A DNA stretch of 64,000 nucleotides, taken from positions 1-64,000 of the forward strand of contig CAAFZX010000044.1 of NCBI GenBank assembly GCA_900767675.1. Direction: 5' to 3'. Of the stretch, positions 7,170 through 13,122 are shown piece after piece. The notes below the pieces were generated by a model. The model did not search any database. It was given only the letters and a program-made list of their open reading frames with translations, and had not been told where the DNA came from. The stretch's first letter is position 1. Every line of letters starts with the position of its first letter. The position numbers were made by a program, and so were the translations under genes. The DNA is from an uncultured Collinsella sp. GTDB taxonomy: Bacteria > Actinomycetota > Coriobacteriia > Coriobacteriales > Coriobacteriaceae.

Positions 7170-8112
7170 CCAGGTGGCCGCGGGCTTCACCATCACGGGG
7201 CTGCTCGACGGCGCGTCGCGCACCCGCGGGCGCTACCCGGTGTCCGAGATCGCGGTGGCAGACATCGCCGACCACCCGGCGAACGCCGCGTACTCCATGG
7301 ACCCGGCCGGCATAGCCGAGCTCGCCGAGTCCATACGCGCCGACGGACTCACCGACCTGCCGCTGGTGCGCAAGGTCGGAGACGGCTCGTGGCAGATGGT
7401 CTCCGGGCACCGCCGCAAGGCCGCCTACGCCCTGCTCGCCAAGGACGACCCCGCCTACGAGAGGATGCCCTGCCGCGTGATAGAGGGCATCGACGACGAG
7501 AGGGCGGTGACGCTGCTCCACGCCGCGAACTACTTCACCCGCGCGCTCACCGTGACCGAGCGCGCCGCCGCGACCGAGGCGCTCAGGGGCGACGCCGTGC
7601 GCCTGCGCTCCGAGGACCCGTCGCTTTCCGGCATGCGCGTCGACGACGTGAAGGCCGCCATCATCGAGCGGCAGACGGGCCGCAAGGTCTCCGGCAAGAC
7701 CATCGCGCGCGAGGAGAGGCTTGCCCGCCGCATCGCCGAGGACCTCTCGCCCGAGTGGGCCGCCGAGGCAGACCGCGGCAACCTCAGCGCCGAGGCGGTG
7801 CGCTCGCTCGCGGGCATGCCGAAGGAGCGCCAGGCGGAGATGCACGCCGCCATGGAGCCCTGGCGGCGCACCAAGCGCGAGCTCTCCGACTACGTGAGGA
7901 GCGAGGGGAAGGCACAGCCAGGCCCCGACGGGCGCATCGCGAAGGCCGCGAGGCTCGTCGCCGACTTCCTCGAGAGCCCGCCCGAGAGCCCGAGCGCGGC
8001 CGACCTCTCGCTGCTGCGCGAGATGGCGATCATGACCGCGCCGTACGCGGATGCGGGCACCGATGCCCGAAAGCGCCGCAGAAGGGCCCCAGGCCCGAAA
8101 TCCAGCAAGTAG
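7156..8112 (+). CDS. parB: ParB-type partition protein
   Basis: A 318-residue protein starting with GTG inside the end of parA. Residues 25-105 form the ParB/Srx-like domain with the CTP-binding type signature (MVSGHRRKAAY near residue 80). The central part (about 120-220) is helical with an HTH-like KVSGKTIAREERLARRI segment, and the C-terminal tail is basic. ParB binds centromere-like palindromes and loads with ParA. No canonical chromosomal parS (GTTTCACGTGAAAC) was seen in the element, so it must use another site. Candidates are the palindromes before parA and the GGGACAATTTGTCCC sites. Confidence 0.9.
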   Translation: MSSPSQVAAGFTITGLLDGASRTRGRYPVSEIAVADIADHPANAAYSMDPAGIAELAESIRADGLTDLPLVRKVGDGSWQMVSGHRRKAAYALLAKDDPAYERMPCRVIEGIDDERAVTLLHAANYFTRALTVTERAAATEALRGDAVRLRSEDPSLSGMRVDDVKAAIIERQTGRKVSGKTIAREERLARRIAEDLSPEWAAEADRGNLSAEAVRSLAGMPKERQAEMHAAMEPWRRTKRELSDYVRSEGKAQPGPDGRIAKAARLVADFLESPPESPSAADLSLLREMAIMTAPYADAGTDARKRRRRAPGPKSSK

Positions 8113-8113
8113 C

Positions 8114-8252
8114 CTATGGCGTCCGACATCGCGTCGGGCGTCCATAGCACTTGGGGACCGGGCGGCCTCGGACCCGTCATGCCGCAGGCCGTTCGGGAGC
8201 CCGCTTTCGCGAGGCCCGGTCCCAGAGGCGGCGCCCGGGCCGGGCCGCCGCC
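8114..8252. other. Candidate origin of transfer (oriT)
   Basis: The 210-base gap between parB and mobC/relaxase is packed with inverted repeats. CTATGG-CGTCCGAC at 8114-8127 faces GTCGGGCG-TCCATAG ending at 8147. GGGACCGGGC near 8154 faces GCCCGGTCCC near 8213. A third GGCGGCG/CGCCGCC hairpin follows at about 8227-8252. Relaxases usually nick next to such hairpins just upstream of the mob genes. No nic consensus was recognised, so this is a positional inference. Confidence 0.5.
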
Positions 8253-8322
8253 TGCGGGGGATCCCCCGCGCCCCTAGAGAGACGCGCCCGCCGCGCGGCG
8301 GGCCCGAGGAAAGGAATCCGCC

Positions 8323-8769
8323 ATGGAAGAGGAAGCCGGCGCCGCCAAAGGCAAGGAGCGCCGCGTCACGTTCCGCATGGAGGGAGGCGACTACGACGCG
8401 CTCTGCGAGCGGTGCGAGCGCGCCGGCCTCAGCAAGTCGGAGTACCTGCGCTACCTCGTGCGCATACCGCTGTCGACGGAGGCCAACGCGGGAGACGAGC
8501 ACCGCATACTCGTGGACCGCAGGGCCCTGTGGGCGATGTCTCGGGAGCTCACGAAGTGGGGCTACCACTACAACCAGGCCGTGCACGCGATGAACCTCAT
8601 CAACTTCCACGCGCGCCACGGGCGCGTCGACCGCGACCTCGTCGCGGAGAGCGTCCCGACGATCGAGCGCGAGCTCGCCGACGTGAACGCCGCGGCCCGC
8701 GAGATGGCGGCGGAGCTCGGGCGCATCGGGGCCGACTCGCTCGTGGAGGGATCGCCATGCCGATCCTGA
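8323..8769 (+). CDS. mobC: MobC-like relaxosome accessory protein
   Basis: This 148-residue protein starts with a ribbon-helix-helix pattern (RRVTFRMEGGDYDALCERCERAGLSKSEYLRYLV). It continues with the MobC-type segment ELTKWGYHYNQAVHAMNLINF, the helical region that in MobC proteins precedes the relaxase. It overlaps the relaxase gene by 13 bases. MobC proteins bind oriT and help the relaxase melt the nick site. Here the candidate oriT lies directly upstream. The position and the N-x2-AVHAMNLI motif make this assignment firmer than for the small protein at 2802-3182. Confidence 0.82.
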   Translation: MEEEAGAAKGKERRVTFRMEGGDYDALCERCERAGLSKSEYLRYLVRIPLSTEANAGDEHRILVDRRALWAMSRELTKWGYHYNQAVHAMNLINFHARHGRVDRDLVAESVPTIERELADVNAAAREMAAELGRIGADSLVEGSPCRS

Positions 8770-10028
8770 AGCCGATAAGCGGCCACGGCTCGACCGGAGG
8801 CATCCGACGCTACCTCGAGAAGGGAGGCCGCGCCCTCGCGCGCGACCTGTTCAACCTGAGCTACGACGAGCGCGACGCCGGCGCGTTGGGAGACGGCGCC
8901 AAGGAGGCCTGCGCTTGGGACGCCGAGATGGACGCCACGCGCGCCGCGTTCGGCACGGACGCCCCATGGAGGGGAAAGCCCGCGCGCACGTTCAAGCACT
9001 TCGTGCTGTCGCCGGACCCCGGCGACGACATCGACCTGGCGGCGCTGCGCGAGCTCGCGTGCTCGTGGGCGCTCAAGCACTTCGGCGACCACGAGATCGC
9101 CATCGTGTACCACGACGACAACGCCCGCGGCATACCGCACGCGCACATCGTCGTGAACAACGCCAACCTCCGCACCGGCTACCGCATGCAGACCCAGCAC
9201 CCCGAGGACCTCAACCGCGACCTGCAGGACATGGCGCGCGAGCGCGGGCTGTCGGGGCTCTCCAACGACCGGGCGCCCGAATCGCCGTCGAAGGCGCGCG
9301 GGCGGGCCGGCGCGGGCGGGCCAAGGAGCCGCAGGAACGTCTACCTGGGCCGGGCCGAGAAGGAGATCATGCGCTCGGGCGGCTACTCGTGGGTCGGCGA
9401 CATCCGCGCACGCGTCGCGCTCGCCAAGACCACGGCGCGCGACGAGGCGGAGTTCCTCGGCATCCTCGACGCCCTTGGCGTGCACGTCGCCGACAACTCG
9501 GCCAAGGCGCGGCGGGACGACTGGGTGTTCAGCCTGGCCGAGGAGCCGTCCAAGAAGGTCAGCGGCGAGCGCCTGGGGTTCGTCTACGGCAAGGAGATGC
9601 TCCGCCGCCGCTTCGAGCGCGAGGGCGCCTACCGTCCCACGGACGCGAGCACCGCGCGCATCCGCGAGGCCGCCGAGCGCGCCCTCGAGCTCAACGACCT
9701 CTCGGAGCTGAGCAGGCTCTCCTCGGCGCTCGAGACCTGCGCGAAGTTCGACGTCGAATCCATCGAGGAGTTCGGTCTCAGGATGGCGACGCTGGAGCGC
9801 CGCGGCCAGGCGGGCGGCGAGGGGTACCGCCGCCTGGAGACTGCGCGCGCCTACATGGCTGAGAACGGGCTCATGCCGCTCAAGACCCGATACGGGGGCG
9901 ATCGCGGGAGCGGTGCTGCCGAAGGAAACTCTCGCGACGGCCGTCGCGAGGACGAGCAACAGCGAATCCTCGCCGCCGAGCGGCAGCGGGCCCAGCAGGA
10001 GCAGCGCAGGGAGAGGGGCCGGAGATGA
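8757..10028 (+). CDS. Relaxase (MobA/VirD2-type, MOBP-like)
   Basis: A 423-residue protein. The N-terminal relaxase domain (about residues 1-150) has a plausible nucleophile Tyr19 in GGIRRYLEKG. It also has the metal-binding H-x-H (His128, His130) in GIPHAHIVVNNANLRT, preceded by HEIAIVYHDDN. The C-terminal part (about 180-423) has no recognised enzymatic domain and ends in a Gln/Arg/Glu-rich coil. The start at 8757 fits the overlap with mobC; the frame is open much further upstream. It would nick oriT, attach to the 5' end and pilot the strand to the VirD4 coupling protein. Confidence 0.88.
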   Translation: MPILKPISGHGSTGGIRRYLEKGGRALARDLFNLSYDERDAGALGDGAKEACAWDAEMDATRAAFGTDAPWRGKPARTFKHFVLSPDPGDDIDLAALRELACSWALKHFGDHEIAIVYHDDNARGIPHAHIVVNNANLRTGYRMQTQHPEDLNRDLQDMARERGLSGLSNDRAPESPSKARGRAGAGGPRSRRNVYLGRAEKEIMRSGGYSWVGDIRARVALAKTTARDEAEFLGILDALGVHVADNSAKARRDDWVFSLAEEPSKKVSGERLGFVYGKEMLRRRFEREGAYRPTDASTARIREAAERALELNDLSELSRLSSALETCAKFDVESIEEFGLRMATLERRGQAGGEGYRRLETARAYMAENGLMPLKTRYGGDRGSGAAEGNSRDGRREDEQQRILAAERQRAQQEQRRERGRR

Positions 10029-10579
10029 TGGTGAGGATAGAGTACGAGGGCGGCAGGACGACGCTGTTCGACACGCTCTCGTTCACGGAGGGGTCGCCGT
10101 TCTCCGGCGCGAACATGCTCACGGAGTTCGAACTCGAGATGCGGGATGAGCCCGAGAAGGGGCTCTGGCTCACGGCGAACTGGCACCAGGTGCGCGACGA
10201 CTGGCGCGCCGACGCGACCGCGGACGGCATCCCGGCGGCGCGCAGGTCCCGCGGATGGCGCTTCATGCTGGCTTCGGAGGTCGAGCTCGGGCGAGCCCGG
10301 CGCGTCCTGCTCGACGGCGACGAGGCGTTCGCCCGGGTGCGGGGATACCTGTGCGACGCGGCCGCGATCGGCGCCTGCTACCGCGAGCACGTGGGCCCTC
10401 CCTCAAAACCGCTGAAATCGCAGATAAGGGACCTGCAGCGCGCTCTGGGGAGGGCGGAGGTCCCGGGCGTGCCCGACGAGCTGGCGAGGATGCTCGCGGA
10501 GGAGAAGGAAGAGGGCGCCGACGAGGGCGCCCGCAAGGTCAAGGAAGATTGGGGTGACGTCGATGAAGAGGCTTGGTAG
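10025..10579 (+). CDS. Uncharacterised ICE protein next to the relaxase
   Basis: A 184-residue protein overlapping the relaxase stop by 4 bases. It opens with a beta-rich stretch (MVRIEYEGGRTTLFDTLSF, then FELEMRDEPEKGLWLTANW) and ends with an acidic, charged helix (residues about 140-184, EEKEEGADEGARKVKEDWGDVDEEAW). No family was recognised. The tight coupling with the relaxase suggests a transfer-related role, but there is no direct sequence support. Confidence 0.7.
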   Translation: MMVRIEYEGGRTTLFDTLSFTEGSPFSGANMLTEFELEMRDEPEKGLWLTANWHQVRDDWRADATADGIPAARRSRGWRFMLASEVELGRARRVLLDGDEAFARVRGYLCDAAAIGACYREHVGPPSKPLKSQIRDLQRALGRAEVPGVPDELARMLAEEKEEGADEGARKVKEDWGDVDEEAW

Positions 10580-10658
10580 GTTCCTCATGGCGGCGCTGAA
10601 GGTCACGCTGGGCTTTTTCGTCTGGCTGTTCCGCGCCGTGTTCAAGTGGGTGATGTGA
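10563..10658 (+). CDS. 31-residue membrane peptide
   Basis: A short frame (ATG 10563 to TGA 10658) that overlaps the previous gene by 17 bases and has GGGGT 8 bases upstream. The product is basic at the start (MKRLGRF) and then a single hydrophobic helix of about 20 residues ending in VFKWVM. Such single-span peptides at the end of mobile-element operons are often real, but codon statistics cannot be judged at this length. It sits directly before a strong hairpin, so it would be the last gene of the mob operon. Confidence 0.45.
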   Translation: MKRLGRFLMAALKVTLGFFVWLFRAVFKWVM

Positions 10659-10705
10659 GAAGAGGAAGCGAAAACAGTGCGGAAGCAACCTCGGAAAGCA
10701 GGAAA

Positions 10706-10745
10706 GCGGATAAGGTCTCGTGCTCGAGCACGAGACCTTATCCGC
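10706..10745. terminator. Perfect 40-bp palindrome between convergent genes
   Basis: Bases 10706-10725 are exactly complementary to 10726-10745, with CTCGAG at the centre. The palindrome lies between the plus-strand mob operon and the minus-strand EcsC gene, so it would act as a bidirectional terminator hairpin, although no long T-run follows on either strand. Perfect palindromes this long are unstable to maintain and rarely survive without function. Confidence 0.7.
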
Positions 10746-10757
10746 TAAACGGGTGGT

Positions 10758-12035
10758 TTATTCTCCCGTGTACGCGGGGTCCTCGGACACTGGCGGCTCG
10801 GGCCTCCTCTCCACGAGGGCACGGGCGCGCTGGTCCTTCTCGATGATGAAGCGCTTGTGATAGAAGAGATCTGCAAAGTCCAGGATTCTCTTCATCTGCG
10901 CAGTGTCGAACAGCGCCCCGAAGCCCGCGCCGATGACGGGGACCATCTTCCCGACGGTCTCGAGCGTCATCTTCTGCCCAATCTGGGTGAGCGCCTTCTT
11001 GAAGACTCCGGCTTCGAGCGCCTTCTTGCCACCGTTCTCGACTGCCTTGCGGGCGGCGCCGTTGGCAAGCGCGCGGATCTGGGCTATCGCGAGGGCGGCG
11101 CCGCCCTGCTCGACCATCGCCGACCAGCCCTTCTTCGCGGTCTGCTTGACAACGGCTGCTTCCGCGTAGACGAGGACCTTGCCGATGTACTCGCTCGTGG
11201 CGTCGACTTTGGCCTTGGGAGCGAGGGCGCTCTGGAACACCTCGCTCGCGACGACGAGCTCGGACGGGTCGTCCTTGACGTCGTAGCCGTAGAACATGGC
11301 GACCGACTGGACGGCCCTGAAGTAGATGAGCATGCTAAGGGCAAGGTTGGCGGGCAGGCCCCAGAAACCCGCGGCGCCCGTGCCTCCGCCTTCGGCGAGG
11401 GCTATGCCCATGTGGTGCAGCCTTTCGTTTGCAGACACTGCGGCGACGTCGTAGGCGCGCAGCAGGCATATCTCGGAGAGCGAGGAGACCTTCTCCTCCT
11501 GCTTGCCCTCGTTGATGCGGGAAATGACGTACTCCCTGCTAACGCTCGCCTTCGCCGCCTGCTTCTCGAGTTCCCCGAATCCCTCCGCTGCCGCCTTGAT
11601 GGCGTTTGCCATAAGCTCTTGCTCGGTCAACCCATTGAGGGTGTCCTTCGCGGCCTTCCCGGCTTTATTGGCGAGGTCCTTCACGGGCGCGGGCACCGCC
11701 TCGCCGATCTGCTTACCGGCCTTCGCGAGGGCGCCGGGCGAGGTGAGCTTCTCGTAGCGTTTCGCGAGGGTTTGAATCTCGTTGAACTCTCGCTCGTCGA
11801 GCGCGGGGTCCGGCATGATGTACGAGCCGTCCTCGGCGACAAGGTTCCCCTCGAATGTCTCTCCGTATTCGCCTCCGAATGCCTGGTGGGTCCTTTTTGC
11901 TCCGGCCTTGATCGCCTCGGCGCCGGCGTTCACGGCTTTTGCACCCGCATCCGCGGCATCTGCAACACCAGCTGCCAACCTGCCTAAAAGGCCACTATTC
12001 TTCATATGGCCCGAATCGACTGTTTCGTCGTCCAT
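10758..12035 (-). CDS. EcsC-family protein
   Basis: A 425-residue protein. The first 70 residues are Ala/Gly/Lys-rich helices (repeats of AGAKAVNAGAEAIKAGAK). The EcsC domain covers about residues 100-390, with the characteristic LPANLALSMLIYFRAVQSVAMFYGYD helix and a second hydrophobic stretch near MVPVIGAGFGALF. EcsC proteins are named after the B. subtilis ecs operon; their molecular role is unknown. The ATG at 12035 follows AGGAGG; an earlier in-frame ATG has no such site. It stands between the mob genes and the surface-protein block and may be cargo rather than a transfer gene. Confidence 0.8.
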   Translation of the reverse strand: MDDETVDSGHMKNSGLLGRLAAGVADAADAGAKAVNAGAEAIKAGAKRTHQAFGGEYGETFEGNLVAEDGSYIMPDPALDEREFNEIQTLAKRYEKLTSPGALAKAGKQIGEAVPAPVKDLANKAGKAAKDTLNGLTEQELMANAIKAAAEGFGELEKQAAKASVSREYVISRINEGKQEEKVSSLSEICLLRAYDVAAVSANERLHHMGIALAEGGGTGAAGFWGLPANLALSMLIYFRAVQSVAMFYGYDVKDDPSELVVASEVFQSALAPKAKVDATSEYIGKVLVYAEAAVVKQTAKKGWSAMVEQGGAALAIAQIRALANGAARKAVENGGKKALEAGVFKKALTQIGQKMTLETVGKMVPVIGAGFGALFDTAQMKRILDFADLFYHKRFIIEKDQRARALVERRPEPPVSEDPAYTGE

Positions 12036-12120
12036 CTTCTCCTCCTGGTTTCGAGAGCTGCATTCTCTATAGGGGATGCAATTCTCGCGTGGAATCTGCT
12101 TCATTCGTAATTATCCCACC

Positions 12121-12139
12121 GTATGCGACGGGCGCATAC
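12121..12139. promoter_or_regulatory. Palindrome upstream of the EcsC gene
   Basis: GTATGCG at 12121-12127 is repeated inverted as CGCATAC at 12133-12139 with a 5-base spacer. It lies about 90 bases before the EcsC start codon in a 200-base non-coding gap and looks like an operator. Confidence 0.4.
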
Positions 12140-12247
12140 CAGACAGAGGGCGTTGGCGTCTTATGGACACCAACAGGCATGGATGTTGCCGCGTTGTGAG
12201 GGGCTTTGAGCGCTGTGTTTGGTTGCTGCTTGTTGTTTGTGCCGTGC

Positions 12248-12343
12248 TCAGTCCCGGTCGTCGTCGCCGGCTGCGCAGCAGGCGTAGGCCGTGAGCGTGA
12301 GGAGCCCCATGAGGAGCCCTATTCCGAAGGGTGCGAATCCCAT
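12248..12343 (-). CDS. 31-residue membrane peptide after the sortase
   Basis: The frame starts at ATG 12343 with GGAGG 6 bases upstream and stops at 12248. It overlaps the sortase 3' end by 25 bases. The product is one hydrophobic helix (MGFAPFGIGLLMGLLTLTAYACCA) followed by an acidic tail GDDDRD. The good ribosome binding site and coupling argue that it is translated. It is the same length as the peptide at 10563-10658 but unrelated in sequence. Role unknown; by position it could accompany sortase or pilin assembly. Confidence 0.5.
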   Translation of the reverse strand: MGFAPFGIGLLMGLLTLTAYACCAAGDDDRD

Positions 12344-13062
12344 CTTTCCACCTCCTTCGCGTAGACGACGGTGCGCGAGTTGCTCGTCTGGTAGCTGCAC
12401 GTCACGAAGGCCCAGGCATGCGCGACGTCCGACGGCTCTTCCAGGACGACCTCGCACTGGGACAATTTGTCCCCGAGGTAGGCGTCTAGCTCCGCAGCGC
12501 CGGCGAAGTCGGTCCGCTTGCCCTCTGAGCTGGCGTCGACCACGTCAGCCGCGAAGACCTCGAGCTCGATCGCATTCTCGCGGGTGAAGACCTGGATGGT
12601 GCGGTGCCCCTCGGCGAAGTCGCGCGACGAGTACTGCGCGAGCGGCGCGAACATGGTGCCGTCGGACATGTGGTGCCCGTAGACGATGACGAGCGGGCTC
12701 TCGGCGCCCTGCGCGCACCCGGCGTCTATGTAGGGAGCGCCCCACGCGGATCTTTCGCCGCCGGCGTCGTGCGTGAGATAGAAGTCGGGCGATTCGGGCC
12801 GACCCTGGACGATCGGGTAGTCGACGGTCGTGCCCGGCACGCGCACCCAAGCGACGACGGAGGCGGGAAGGGCGTCCCAGTCGATGCCGCCTCCCGTCTC
12901 TTGAGCCTCCATTGTCGCGTCCTCTTCCGCAGTAGGCACCTCGTGCACCTCGTACGGGTTCCTCTCGGGCAGCGGCAGGACGGCGAGCGCCCCCATCGCC
13001 AGCAACGCCACGGCAATGGCGAGCGCCGTGGCGGCTTTCCCTTTGTTCATGTCCTCCCCCAT
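12319..13062 (-). CDS. srtB: Class B sortase
   Basis: A 247-residue protein with an N-terminal signal-anchor (about residues 10-30) and a sortase domain. The catalytic triad is visible: His130 in VIVYGHHM, Cys222 in VTCSYQ and Arg230 in SRTVVYA. The spacing and the YGHHM/TCSY/SRxVVYA pattern fit class B. It directly follows the VaFE surface protein, so that protein is the likely substrate. The start may be 13062 or the ATG at 13050; ribosome binding sites do not decide. A GGGACAATTTGTCCC palindrome lies inside the gene at 12459-12473. Confidence 0.88.
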   Translation of the reverse strand: MGEDMNKGKAATALAIAVALLAMGALAVLPLPERNPYEVHEVPTAEEDATMEAQETGGGIDWDALPASVVAWVRVPGTTVDYPIVQGRPESPDFYLTHDAGGERSAWGAPYIDAGCAQGAESPLVIVYGHHMSDGTMFAPLAQYSSRDFAEGHRTIQVFTRENAIELEVFAADVVDASSEGKRTDFAGAAELDAYLGDKLSQCEVVLEEPSDVAHAWAFVTCSYQTSNSRTVVYAKEVERWDSHPSE

Positions 13063-13070
13063 TCGCAGGG

Positions 13071-13100
13071 GAGGCCCCGGGCGGGCGCCCAGGGCCTCCG
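13071..13100. terminator. Hairpin between surface protein and sortase genes
   Basis: GGAGGCCC at 13071-13078 pairs with GGGCCTCC at 13093-13100 around a 14-base GC-rich loop. There is no U-tract, so it may attenuate rather than end transcription between the abundant surface protein and the sortase, or protect the upstream mRNA. Confidence 0.45.
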
Positions 13101-13122
13101 GTTCGGTATCGATGCGGCGCCG

